DNA from: Elioraea sp.
GTDB lineage: Bacteria; Pseudomonadota; Alphaproteobacteria; Acetobacterales; Acetobacteraceae
Length of the DNA stretch: 64,000 nucleotides
NCBI RefSeq assembly: GCF_022842375.1
Contig: NZ_JALHPR010000016.1
Coordinates: 1-64,000, forward strand
Reading direction: 5' to 3'
A program made the position numbers and the translations under genes. Positions 54,393 through 63,042 of this stretch are shown piece by piece (the first letter of the stretch is position 1; every line of letters begins with the position of its first letter). The notes below the pieces were generated by a model. It saw only the letters and a program-made list of their open reading frames with translations. It made no database searches and had not been told where the DNA came from.

Positions 54393-55184
54393 TCATGCGG
54401 ATTTCGTTGCACGAACGGCGATCGCGGTCGCGGTGAAGCTTCGCGGGCCATCCGGGCTGCCGCTGCGATAGGCGGCCAGCACCGCCTCGCGCGCGATCAC
54501 CCGCTGCTCATCGGGCAGTGCTGCAAGGTAGGGGCCGAGCACGCCGGAATGGCCGCTCCACGCTGACCAGAACGTCGCGCCATCGGGGTATTCGACGCGG
54601 ATGGTGATCTCGCTCTCGACCATGACGGTGAGGCCGGCTGTGGCAAGCGTCGCCGCGATCCGACCGGGCCGTGCGAGGCGGATGCGGTAGAGCCTGTCGC
54701 GCATCTCTCCCCCGCCCGGCACCGCGAGTGCTACCGTGTCGGCGAGCAGGCGGAAGATCGGCATGCCGCCCGTCACGTCCCACATCGCGGCAGCGACCAC
54801 GCCGCCGGGGCGGACGACGCGGGCCAGTTCTGCTGCCGCAACATCAGGCTCCGGCGGGAAGGGGAGCACGAGCATCGCGAGCCCCGCATCGAACGACGCT
54901 GTCTCGAACGGCAGCGCCATCGCATCGGCCTCGATGAAGCGGGCCGTGGGCACCGCTGCCTGCGCAGCGGCGACGAAGCCGGGCGCGATGTCGATCCCGG
55001 TGATGCGGGCGGATGGATCGGCCTCGGCGAGCGCGACGGCCAGGTTGCCGGTGCCGCAGCCGAGATCGAGCACGGCAGCACCGCGCGGGATGTCGGCGAA
55101 GGCGAGGAACGGATCGGCCAGGCGGCGCGAGAGCCGCCCCATCGCACGGGAATAGGCCTCCGCATTGGCGGCGTAGGCGGTCAT
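54393..55184 (-). CDS. Class I SAM-dependent methyltransferase
   Basis: 263 residues. The SAM-binding motif VLDLGCGTGNLAVAL is near residue 38, followed by ITGIDIAPGFVAAAQ and GVVAAAMWDVTGG (motif III). The fold resembles UbiE/COQ5-like small-molecule methyltransferases, but no quinone genes are nearby. The start overlaps the stop of the upstream ATC-hydrolase-like gene, so a joint role is likely. Confidence 0.85.
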   Translation of the reverse strand: MTAYAANAEAYSRAMGRLSRRLADPFLAFADIPRGAAVLDLGCGTGNLAVALAEADPSARITGIDIAPGFVAAAQAAVPTARFIEADAMALPFETASFDAGLAMLVLPFPPEPDVAAAELARVVRPGGVVAAAMWDVTGGMPIFRLLADTVALAVPGGGEMRDRLYRIRLARPGRIAATLATAGLTVMVESEITIRVEYPDGATFWSAWSGHSGVLGPYLAALPDEQRVIAREAVLAAYRSGSPDGPRSFTATAIAVRATKSA

Positions 55185-55702
55185 GCGCCGCCGCCCGCGC
55201 TGCCTTCAAGGCTGTAGCGGAAATCGCAATGCGGCGCCCCGCCCATGATCGTCTGCGTGCGGGTGAGCTTCAGCCGCGGATCGTAGCCTTCGCAGAACGT
55301 TCCGTCGCGGTTGCATGAGAGTGCCGCGCCGAGATGGCCGATACCCATCGCCTTGTACGTCTCGGCATACCGGCAGCGGGTGACGTTGAAGGCGAACTCC
55401 GTCTCGGTCTGCTTCAGCACCTCGATGCGCAGCGCATCATCCTTCGTCCAGGCCGGAAGCGTGTCGACGAAGCTCTGGATGGACGTCTGCCCGCCCGGCG
55501 CCTTCTCGGCCCAGGCGGCACCGGCGGCGCGCGCCATGCGGATGACCGCGCGGGCGAGGATCTCGGTTGCCTTCCGTTCGCCGAGTTCGGCCGACATCTC
55601 GGCGTGCAGCTCCTTGGCGAAGGCCGCCTCGATGGCGCGTTGCCGCAGGATGCCGATGTCGTCGGCCCCGGTTGTCACACTGCTGGTTGTCGTGTCGCTC
55701 AT
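55181..55702 (-). CDS. L-2-amino-thiazoline-4-carboxylic acid hydrolase family
   Basis: 173 residues. The C-terminal signature is strong: FAFNVTRCRYAETYKAMG, then LGAALSCNRDGTFCEGYDP and TIMGGAPHCDFRY, a spaced set of cysteines and acids that defines this family. In Pseudomonas the prototype opens the thiazoline ring on the way to cysteine; most relatives are uncharacterised. The ORF could start 23 codons earlier, but MSDTTTSS with its preceding GCAGGCACCCC is preferred. It is coupled to the methyltransferase by an ATGA overlap. Confidence 0.82.
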   Translation of the reverse strand: MSDTTTSSVTTGADDIGILRQRAIEAAFAKELHAEMSAELGERKATEILARAVIRMARAAGAAWAEKAPGGQTSIQSFVDTLPAWTKDDALRIEVLKQTETEFAFNVTRCRYAETYKAMGIGHLGAALSCNRDGTFCEGYDPRLKLTRTQTIMGGAPHCDFRYSLEGSAGGGA

Positions 55703-55765
55703 GGGGTGCCTGCTTCTGTTCCGTCGCTCGTCGGGGCAGAGTAGCGCGGAACGAAGGAGGTCGCG

Positions 55766-55846
55766 ATGCACCGCTTCGGCGCATGGATGCTGCCGCTTGC
55801 CGTGATCGCGAGCCCTGCCGCGGCCGCCGTCGCGCAGGCCGCGTAG
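55766..55846 (+). CDS. 26-residue secretory-signal-like mini-ORF
   Basis: A full Shine-Dalgarno AAGGAGGT (55754-55761) sits four bases before an ATG that reads MHRFGAWMLPLAVIASPAAA and then AVAQAA before TAG. The peptide has a basic/polar start, a hydrophobic core and an Ala-rich cleavage-like end, so it looks like a bare signal peptide. It lies 56 bases upstream of a Bug receptor gene on the same strand. It could be a leader controlling that gene, a remnant of a decayed exported protein, or a real microprotein. Confidence 0.5.
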   Translation: MHRFGAWMLPLAVIASPAAAAVAQAA

Positions 55847-55902
55847 GCTTGCTGTTCCTCTCCCGCGGCGCGACAGTGCCCGAAACGCGGAGGAAATGAC
55901 CG

Positions 55903-56871
55903 ATGATCCGACGACGCACGCTGCTTGGCACCGCTGCCATGGGCCTCGCCTGCCCCGCCCTCGCGCAGGCCTATCCGACGCGGCCGGTGCGAATCATCGT
56001 TCCCTCCGCTCCCGGCGATGGCGGTGACAGCATCGCACGCCTCTACGCGCACTCCCTCGAGCGCAGGTTCGGCCAGGGCTTCGTGATCGAGAACCGCACG
56101 GGAGCAGGCGGGCGCATCGGCACCGAGGCTGCCGTGCGCGCGGCGGCCGACGGCTACACGCTGGTGATGGGCAATGCCGGCAGCCATGGCATCAACGCAG
56201 CGCTCTACCGCACCCTTCCCTACGACATCGCACGCGACTTCCAGCCGATCAGCCTGCTGGTCGAGGCGCCGAACGTTCTCGTCGTGAACAAGGCGAAGCT
56301 GCCGGTCGCTGACGTTGCCGCGCTGATCGCCAAGGCTAAGGCCGATCCCGGCGGGCTCAACTACGCCTCCGGTGGTCCTGGCACCTCGGCGCACCTGACG
56401 ATGGAGCTGTTCAAGTCACTCGCGGGCGTCGACCTTCAGCACGTGCCTTTCCGCGGCGCGGGCCCCGGGCTCCAGGCGCTGGTGTCGGGAGAGCCGCCGG
56501 TGATGTTCGTGAACCTTCCCCCCGCCATGGCCTTCATCCGCCGCGGCGAGCTCCAGGCGCTTGCCGTCACCTCGGCCGCGCGCACGCCCGATCTGCCCGA
56601 CGTTCCGACGGTGGCCGAGAGCGGACTTCCCGGCTTCGAGACGATCGCCTGGTTCGGGCTGCTGGCACCTGCGGGAGTACCGCGCGCGGTGGTCGATACG
56701 CTGCACGCCGCCTGCGTCGAGATCTCGGGGATCCCCGACGTGGTCGAGAAGGTGCGGCTGATCGGCGGCTTCCCGCGCGCCAGCACACCCGAACAGTTCC
56801 AGGAGCGCATCGTCGCCGACATCGCCAAGTGGCGGCGCCTCGTTGCGGAGAAGAACCTGGCGCAGGAGTAG
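55903..56871 (+). CDS. Tripartite tricarboxylate transporter receptor (Bug family)
   Basis: 322 residues. The signal MIRRRTLLGTAAMGLACPAL has a Tat-like twin arginine. Bug motifs are VRIIVPSAPGDGGDSIARL, VIENRTGAGGRIGTEAAV and HLTMELFKSLAGVDLQHVPF. The PSAPGDGGD loop departs from the usual PPGGxxD, suggesting a different ligand. Likely operon with the enolase-superfamily gene five bases downstream, so the ligand may be that enzyme's substrate. Confidence 0.92.
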   Translation: MIRRRTLLGTAAMGLACPALAQAYPTRPVRIIVPSAPGDGGDSIARLYAHSLERRFGQGFVIENRTGAGGRIGTEAAVRAAADGYTLVMGNAGSHGINAALYRTLPYDIARDFQPISLLVEAPNVLVVNKAKLPVADVAALIAKAKADPGGLNYASGGPGTSAHLTMELFKSLAGVDLQHVPFRGAGPGLQALVSGEPPVMFVNLPPAMAFIRRGELQALAVTSAARTPDLPDVPTVAESGLPGFETIAWFGLLAPAGVPRAVVDTLHAACVEISGIPDVVEKVRLIGGFPRASTPEQFQERIVADIAKWRRLVAEKNLAQE

Positions 56872-56876
56872 GACGG

Positions 56877-58028
56877 TTGCGCATCGCCCGCATCGACTTC
56901 GCCGGCGTCAACGTCACGCCGAAGACGAACTGGTCGTTCCTCCGCGTCACCACCGAGGATGGGCTCAGCGGCATCGGCGAGGCGACGCTCGCCAACCACG
57001 AGGGCGCCCTTGCCGCAGAGGCCGAACGCCTGCCGCGCGCGCTCGTCGGCGCGGATGCGCGGGTGCGCAACACGCTCACCCGCGTGCTGCCCCACGCGCC
57101 CGCAGGCCTGGTGCGGCATGCGGTTCTATCCGCACTTGACCAGGCGCTGTGGGACATCGATGGCCAACGTGCGGGTGAGCCGATCCACCTCCGCCTCGGC
57201 GGCGCGGTGCGCGACAGCGTTGCCCTCTACGCCAACATCAACCGCGGCGTTGCCGAGCGGACGCCCACGGGCTTTGCCGTCGCCGCGCGCCGCGCGGTGG
57301 CTGATGGGTTCGCTGCCGTGAAGCTCGCGCCGTTCGATCCGTTGGTGTGGGAGGATGCGTCCTCCCCGCACTTCCGTGCGAGCTACGCACAGGGGCTCGA
57401 CCGCGTGGCTGCCGTGCGCGAGGCGGTGGGCGCTGGCATCGGCGTGATGGTCGACTGCCACTGGCGCTTTTCCGCAGGCGGGGCTGCAGCGGCAATTGCC
57501 GATCTCGCGCGGTTCTCGCTGCATTGGGTGGAATGCCCCGTGGCCGAGGCGAACCTCGCCGCGATCCGACGCCTGCGCGGCATGGCGAATGATCGCGGCA
57601 TGCGGCTCGCCGGCGCCGAAACCCTCGCGGGGCTTGCCGGCTTCGCGCCCGTGATCGCGGCGGAGGCGTATGACGTGCTGATGCCCGACATCAAGTATTG
57701 CGGCGGGCATGAGGAGATGCGGCGCATCGCAGCGCTGGCACAGGTCCACGGGATCGAGATCGCGCCGCACAACCCGACGGGGCCTGTCTGCCACGCCCAT
57801 TCGGTGCATGCGGCGGCGGCGATCCCGAATGCTGCGATGCTCGAGGTCCAGTTCGGCGAAACCCCGCTGTTCAACGGCATCATGGATGGCGAGGTTCCGG
57901 CAGCAACAGGCGGGCGCGCCACGCTGCCCTGCTCCCCTGGCCTCGGCTGTTCGCTTCGCGCGGGCATCGAGGCAGAACGTCCGTGGGTTCCGATGGAACG
58001 CGCCTGGCTCGATCCCCGCCTTGGATAA
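56877..58028 (+). CDS. Mandelate racemase/muconate lactonizing family enzyme
   Basis: 383 residues, TTG start with CAGGAGTAGGA before it. Enolase-superfamily barrel: metal ligands D in GVMVDCHWRF, E in WVECPVAEAN and E in LAGAETLAG. A C-terminal histidine lies in IEIAPHNPTGPVCHAHS. The PHNPxGP loop occurs in galactonate-dehydratase-like members, pointing to dehydration of a sugar acid rather than muconate cycloisomerisation. The usual KxK pair appears only as VKLAPFDP, so the base assignment is uncertain. Coupled to a Bug receptor upstream. Confidence 0.85.
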   Translation: MRIARIDFAGVNVTPKTNWSFLRVTTEDGLSGIGEATLANHEGALAAEAERLPRALVGADARVRNTLTRVLPHAPAGLVRHAVLSALDQALWDIDGQRAGEPIHLRLGGAVRDSVALYANINRGVAERTPTGFAVAARRAVADGFAAVKLAPFDPLVWEDASSPHFRASYAQGLDRVAAVREAVGAGIGVMVDCHWRFSAGGAAAAIADLARFSLHWVECPVAEANLAAIRRLRGMANDRGMRLAGAETLAGLAGFAPVIAAEAYDVLMPDIKYCGGHEEMRRIAALAQVHGIEIAPHNPTGPVCHAHSVHAAAAIPNAAMLEVQFGETPLFNGIMDGEVPAATGGRATLPCSPGLGCSLRAGIEAERPWVPMERAWLDPRLG

Positions 58029-58112
58029 GGGCCTCGGATAAGGCGACTTGGTTGATTGACGCCGCGCGTGCGCCGCAGCACGCTGCCCCTTCACGAGCGG
58101 GGAGAACGGGCG

Positions 58113-59687
58113 ATGCGCATGATCGGTTTCGGGGCTGCGATGGTGGCCGGCATGCTGGCGGCCGCCCCCCTGCATGCGAAGAGTTTCACCTGGGCGTTCA
58201 ACGCCGATATCCTCACGCTCGACCCGCACGCATCCAACAACACCTTCACCAACGCCTTCGCCAACAACATCTACGAAGGCCTGACGCGGCATAACGCAAA
58301 GATCGAGATCGAGCCCGCGCTGGCCGAGCGGTGGGAGATCGTCTCGCCGACGCTGTGGCGCTTCCACCTCCGCCGCGGCGTGGTGTTCCACGATGGAACC
58401 CCCTTCACGGCCGATGACGTGGTGTTCTCCTGGGCGCGGATGAACACGCAGGGCGCGCTCGTCCGCCGCACCATCGGGCCGGTGACGGAGGTGCGGAAGG
58501 TCGACAGCCACACCGTCGAGTTCGTCACATCGCAGCCGTACCCCGTGCTGCTCTCCTCGCTCACGCATTTCTTCGTCATGAGCAAGGACTGGGCGGAGAA
58601 GAACAACGCGACAACCTCTTCCAACCTCTCCGAACGCCAGGAAAGCCCTGCGAGCCGCAGCGCCAACGGCACAGGCCCGTTCCGCCTCAGGCTGCGCGAA
58701 GCCGACACGCGGACGGTGCTCGAAGCCAACGCACGCTGGTGGGACCGGCCGGCCCACAACCTGACGGAGGTGACCTACCAGCCGATCCGGAGTGCGGCGA
58801 CGCGCACGGCGGCCCTTCTCTCGGGCGCGATCGATGCGACCGTGGAACTGCCGCTGCAGGACATGGCGCGGGTGGAGAGCGACCAGCGCCTTCAGATCGT
58901 GCAGGGGCCCGAGCTGCGCACCATCTATTTCGGCTTCGACCAGTATCGCGATGAGCTGCTCTACAGCGACATCAAGGGCCGGAACCCGTTCAAGGACATC
59001 CGCGTCCGCCAGGCGGTGTACCAGGCGATCGACATCGAGGCGATCCGCCGCCAGGTCATGCGCGGCCAGGCCTGGCCGGCTGGCATGATGGCGAGCCCGT
59101 TCCTGACCGGCGCGCCGCAGGACCTGAACCAGCGCCTCTTCCCGTTCGACCCGGAGGCGTCGCGGCGCCTGCTGGCCCAGGCGGGCTATCCGGATGGATT
59201 CACCGTCGGCCTCTCCTGCCCGAATGATCGCTACGTGTATGACGAGCGGATCTGCCTCGCCACCATCGCCATGCTCGGGCGGATCGGTATCCGCGTGCAG
59301 CCGCAGATCGAGCCGCTGAACGTCTGGTCGCGCCGCGTGAACCAGCATGACGTGTCGATGTTCATGCTCGGCCATGCCGGGCTGCCGCTCGCCGATGCGT
59401 GGTACGTGCTATCGGAGGTGATCCACACAAAGTCGGCCACCACCGGCGGCTTGAACAGCGGCCGCTACTCCAATCCGAAGATCGACGAGCTCACCCAGGC
59501 CGCAAGCCGCGAGACGGACGAAACCAAGCGCCGCGCGCTGATGCGCGAGGCATTCGAGGTCGAGCGCCGCGACATCGGGCACGTGCCGCTGCACCAGCAG
59601 CCGATCGTGTGGGCGTCCAAGCGCGGCATCGACCTGGCGCAGGGGCCTGACAACCGCCTGCGGCTGTGGCTCGTTCGGATGCCCTGA
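58113..59687 (+). CDS. ABC transporter substrate-binding protein, family 5
   Basis: 524 residues with a Sec signal (MRMIGFGAAMVAGMLAAAPL). Typical peptide/nickel binder motifs are LTLDPHASNNTFTNAF and VVFHDGTPFTADDVVFSW. The closing region has MREAFEVERRDIGHVPLHQQ. No permease or ATPase gene is adjacent, so it must rely on components elsewhere. A clear GGGGAGAACGGG ribosome site fixes the ATG. The amidohydrolase follows 15 bases on. Confidence 0.9.
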   Translation: MRMIGFGAAMVAGMLAAAPLHAKSFTWAFNADILTLDPHASNNTFTNAFANNIYEGLTRHNAKIEIEPALAERWEIVSPTLWRFHLRRGVVFHDGTPFTADDVVFSWARMNTQGALVRRTIGPVTEVRKVDSHTVEFVTSQPYPVLLSSLTHFFVMSKDWAEKNNATTSSNLSERQESPASRSANGTGPFRLRLREADTRTVLEANARWWDRPAHNLTEVTYQPIRSAATRTAALLSGAIDATVELPLQDMARVESDQRLQIVQGPELRTIYFGFDQYRDELLYSDIKGRNPFKDIRVRQAVYQAIDIEAIRRQVMRGQAWPAGMMASPFLTGAPQDLNQRLFPFDPEASRRLLAQAGYPDGFTVGLSCPNDRYVYDERICLATIAMLGRIGIRVQPQIEPLNVWSRRVNQHDVSMFMLGHAGLPLADAWYVLSEVIHTKSATTGGLNSGRYSNPKIDELTQAASRETDETKRRALMREAFEVERRDIGHVPLHQQPIVWASKRGIDLAQGPDNRLRLWLVRMP

Positions 59688-59702
59688 CACCAGAGGACAC
59701 CC

Positions 59703-61133
59703 ATGACTGACATCCTGATCCGCGGCGGCACCGTCGTCGCGATGGACGAGGCACGCCGTGTGATCGAGGACGGTGCCGTCGCCATCACCGGTGACCGCAT
59801 CACAGCCGTCGGCCCGCGCGCCGAGGTCGAGGCCGCGCATGGCGGGGCGACGACCGTGATCGAGGCGAAGGGCCGCGCCATCCTGCCTGGCCTGATCGAC
59901 GGCCACGCCCATGCCGGCCATGCCCTCGTCAAGACGATGGGCGGCGGCGACAGCGCGGCGTGGTCAGAGGCGTGCCGCATCATCTACACCACCGCCTCCT
60001 CGCCCGGCTTCTGGCGCGCGGAAGCGCGGCTCGCGGCGCTCGAGCGGCTAAAGAACGGCGTGACCACCGGTGTCTCGCTGTTGGGCGGCGGCGACAGCGT
60101 GATGCGCGTCGATGACCCTGCCCATGGCGAGGCGCATGCGGCCGGCGTCGGCGAGGTGGGCATCCGCGCGATCGTCGCGGTCGGGCCGACCCGCCCGCCG
60201 CACCCTCGCCCCTACGCGTCATGGGACGGGCCGCGGCGGACCGACTATCCCGTGAGCTTCGAGCAGCAGGCCGAGGTGATCGGCACGCTGATCGAGCTGC
60301 TTCACGGCACGCAGGATGGGCGGATGGCGATCGCCACGCTCATGCCCGTCTATCGCGAGGCGACGCACGACGCGGCGCAGGTGGCGTTGATCGAACGACA
60401 GGGGCGCATCGTGCGCGATCTCGGTCGCAAGGCCGGCACGCTGTTCCACCAGGACGGTCACCAGAAGGGTTCCATCGCGATGGCGGAACGGATGTTCGGC
60501 CTCAACGGCACGGACGCGTTCTACAGCCACTGCACCGACCTGACCGAGGAGGATATCGAGAGTGCGGCGCGCACCGGCACGTCGATCGTGCACAACCCGA
60601 CCGCCATCGCCCAGGTGCGCGGCCACTGTCCGGTGCCGCTGCTGATGGAACGTGGCGTGACGGTGATGATCGGCTCCGACGGCACCGCACCCGATCGCGG
60701 CACCGACATGTTCCGCCACATGGTGATGTGCGCGCGGCTGCACCAGCGCGCGGCGCGCGACGAGCGGCTGATGCCGCCCGGCAAGCTGCTCGAGATGATC
60801 ACCACCGATGCCGCCAAGGGCCTCGGCATGGCCGATCGCGTCGGCTCGCTGGCACCGGGCATGAAGGCAGACGTGATCACGGTCGATCTCGCGACCCCGC
60901 ATGCCTACCCGCCGAACATGCCGGTGAACCGGCTGGTGTTCTTCGCCGGTGGGTCGGATGTGCGCGACGTGGTGGTCGATGGCCGCATCCTGATGCGCGA
61001 GCGCGTGGTCGCCACCGTGGACGAGACCGAGGTGCTGGCCGAGGCCGCCGCGGAGACGGAGACGATGCTGGAACGATCGGGGTTGCGCGCCATGATCCAC
61101 TGCGACCCGGGCTGGGGCCGCGTGCGGTTCTGA
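59703..61133 (+). CDS. Amidohydrolase, AtzA/TrzA-deaminase type
   Basis: 476-residue metal-dependent hydrolase. DGHAHAGH near residue 66-73 supplies two metal histidines, FHQDGHQKGS the next, and MIGSDGTAPDRGTDMF the aspartate. The SIVHNPTAIAQVRG loop is close to the HCPxSN loop of SAH/guanine deaminases and triazine hydrolases. The likely reaction is deamination or dechlorination of a heterocyclic or nucleobase-like compound. The preceding binding protein may deliver its substrate. Confidence 0.88.
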   Translation: MTDILIRGGTVVAMDEARRVIEDGAVAITGDRITAVGPRAEVEAAHGGATTVIEAKGRAILPGLIDGHAHAGHALVKTMGGGDSAAWSEACRIIYTTASSPGFWRAEARLAALERLKNGVTTGVSLLGGGDSVMRVDDPAHGEAHAAGVGEVGIRAIVAVGPTRPPHPRPYASWDGPRRTDYPVSFEQQAEVIGTLIELLHGTQDGRMAIATLMPVYREATHDAAQVALIERQGRIVRDLGRKAGTLFHQDGHQKGSIAMAERMFGLNGTDAFYSHCTDLTEEDIESAARTGTSIVHNPTAIAQVRGHCPVPLLMERGVTVMIGSDGTAPDRGTDMFRHMVMCARLHQRAARDERLMPPGKLLEMITTDAAKGLGMADRVGSLAPGMKADVITVDLATPHAYPPNMPVNRLVFFAGGSDVRDVVVDGRILMRERVVATVDETEVLAEAAAETETMLERSGLRAMIHCDPGWGRVRF

Positions 61134-61146
61134 TCGCCAGCATCTG

Positions 61147-62064
61147 ATGTTGTTCGGGGCCGATCTCTGGATCCCGATCACGGTCGCCGCCGCGCTGTTC
61201 CAGACCTGGCGCACGGCGTTGCAGCAGAAGCTGCGCGGGGCGCTCTCAGTCAACGCTGCGGCGTTCGTGCGCTTCCTCTACGGCGCTCCCTTCGCGCTCC
61301 TGTTCCTGCTGCTGTGGAGCGGGGCGACGGGGCAGTCCATCCCCGCGCCGAACGCGTGGTTCATGCTGCTGTGTGCCACGGGCGGGCTCGCGCAGATCAT
61401 CGGCACCTCGCTGCTGATCCGCGCCTTCGGCTATCGCAACTTCGCCGTCGGCACGGCCTATTCCAAGACCGAAGCCGTGCAGGGGGCTGTCGCTGCCTGG
61501 ATCATCCTCGGCGAGGCGCTGTCGCCGCTCGCCTGGGGCGGGGTCGCGCTTGGTGCGGCCGGCGTGCTGACGCTGTCGCTGCCGAAGCAGGGGATGGCGA
61601 TCGGCGATGTGCTGCGCTCGGCCGCGCAGCCCGCGGCGCTGTGCGGCCTCGGCGCCGGCGCGGGTTTCGCGATCGCATCGATCTTCTTCAAGATGGCGAA
61701 CTTCGCGCTGCCTGGCGATGACCCGATCCTGCGCGCGCTTGCGACGCTCACGGTGACGAACGTGCTGCAGACGCTGATGCTCGGCGCCTGGGTGGCGCGG
61801 GCCGAGCCCGAACAGTTTCGCCTCTCCTTCGCCTCATGGCGAAGCGCGGGCTGGGTCGGGCTTCTTTCCGCTGCCGGATCGTCATGCTGGTTCTCCGCCT
61901 TCGCGATGGCGCCTGTGGCGATGGTGCGTGCGCTGGGGCAGGTGGAGATGGTGTTCACGCTCGCCTTCTCGCGCCTCTATTTGCGCGAGGCGGTCCGCCG
62001 CGCGGATGTGAGCGGCCTGGTCCTCGTGGTGTTCGGCGTGGTGCTGATCCTGCTCGGGCGGTGA
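61147..62064 (+). CDS. EamA/DMT family transporter
   Basis: 305 residues with about ten membrane helices in two EamA repeats (FGYRNFAVGTAYSKTEAVQG in the first, FAMAPVAMVRALGQVEMVFT in the second). The ATG is 13 bases after the amidohydrolase. It may export a product of that pathway. It converges on a Bug receptor gene with six bases between stops. Confidence 0.85.
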   Translation: MLFGADLWIPITVAAALFQTWRTALQQKLRGALSVNAAAFVRFLYGAPFALLFLLLWSGATGQSIPAPNAWFMLLCATGGLAQIIGTSLLIRAFGYRNFAVGTAYSKTEAVQGAVAAWIILGEALSPLAWGGVALGAAGVLTLSLPKQGMAIGDVLRSAAQPAALCGLGAGAGFAIASIFFKMANFALPGDDPILRALATLTVTNVLQTLMLGAWVARAEPEQFRLSFASWRSAGWVGLLSAAGSSCWFSAFAMAPVAMVRALGQVEMVFTLAFSRLYLREAVRRADVSGLVLVVFGVVLILLGR

Positions 62065-62070
62065 GAAGGA

Positions 62071-63042
62071 TCAGTCCAGCTTTATTCCCCGCGCGGTGAT
62101 CACCCCGCCCCAGAGCGCCGTTTCGCGCGTGAGCCATTCCCGGAAGCTTGCCGGCCCGTCAGTGCGGATGTCGGCGCCGAGATTGGCAAGCCGCGTCGCG
62201 GTCGCCGGCTCGCGCATCGCCGTGGCGAAGGCGGTGTGGAGCTGGTTGATGATCGCCTCCGGCGTTCCGGCCGGTGCGAGAAGCCCCTGCCAGATGCCGC
62301 TCTCGGCAGCAGGCCAGCCAAGCTCGCCGAAGGTCGGCACGTCCGGCAGGTCCGCCAGCCGCCGCGGGCCGGTGACGGCGATGGCGCGCAGCCGCCCGTC
62401 CTTCACGAAGGGCAGCGTCGCGGTGGCACCATTGACGATCATCTGGCTCTCGTTCGCGACGGCTGCCTGGATGCCTTGCATGCCGCCGCGATAGAACACC
62501 TCCGTCACCTCCGTGTGCCAGTGCTGCACGACGACGATCGCGGTGAGGTGGTTCACGGCACCCACGCCCGAATGGGCAAAGTTGATCTTCCCCGGATTGG
62601 CCTTCGCGTAGGCAACCAGCTCGGCTGCGGTGTTCGCGGGCACGGAGGGGTGAACCGCCATGATGTAGGGCGCGTAGATCAGCATCGTCACCGGGGCGAG
62701 ATCGGTCGCGGGATTGTAGGTCAGCTTCGAGAAGAGGGCGGGCGCGGTCGTCAGGATGCCCGGGTCGGTCAGCAGCACGGTGGCACCATCGGGGGCTGAC
62801 TTCGCGACATGGTCGGCGCCCAGGTTCCCGGCCGCCCCGCCGCGATTGTCGACCACGACAGGCTGGCCGACCAGGCGCGCGAGGTCGTTCTGCACCAGCC
62901 GCGCGATCAGGTCGGAACTGCCGCCAGGCGGGAAGGGAACGACGATCCTGAGCGGGCGGGTCAGCGGCTGCGCTGTCGCCCCTCCGGCTGCAAGCAGGGC
63001 AGGGAGCGCGAGTGCGGCGCGACGCGAGAAAGCGTTCGTCAT
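62071..63042 (-). CDS. Tripartite tricarboxylate transporter receptor (Bug family)
   Basis: 323 residues. The signal MTNAFSRRAALALPALLAAG has a twin-arginine start. Bug motifs are IVVPFPPGGSSDLIARLV, VVDNRGGAAGNLGADHVA and NHLTAIVVVQHWHTEVTE. The start overlaps the mannonate-dehydratase-like stop, so the two are coupled. It probably captures a sugar acid or related carboxylate used by that enzyme. Confidence 0.92.
   Translation of the reverse strand: MTNAFSRRAALALPALLAAGGATAQPLTRPLRIVVPFPPGGSSDLIARLVQNDLARLVGQPVVVDNRGGAAGNLGADHVAKSAPDGATVLLTDPGILTTAPALFSKLTYNPATDLAPVTMLIYAPYIMAVHPSVPANTAAELVAYAKANPGKINFAHSGVGAVNHLTAIVVVQHWHTEVTEVFYRGGMQGIQAAVANESQMIVNGATATLPFVKDGRLRAIAVTGPRRLADLPDVPTFGELGWPAAESGIWQGLLAPAGTPEAIINQLHTAFATAMREPATATRLANLGADIRTDGPASFREWLTRETALWGGVITARGIKLD

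Noticed and set aside
57126-59375. 749-codon minus-strand ORF opposite the enolase-superfamily and binding-protein genes
   Set aside because: It spans two well-supported genes and their gap with compositionally biased sequence, so it is a reading-frame artefact.
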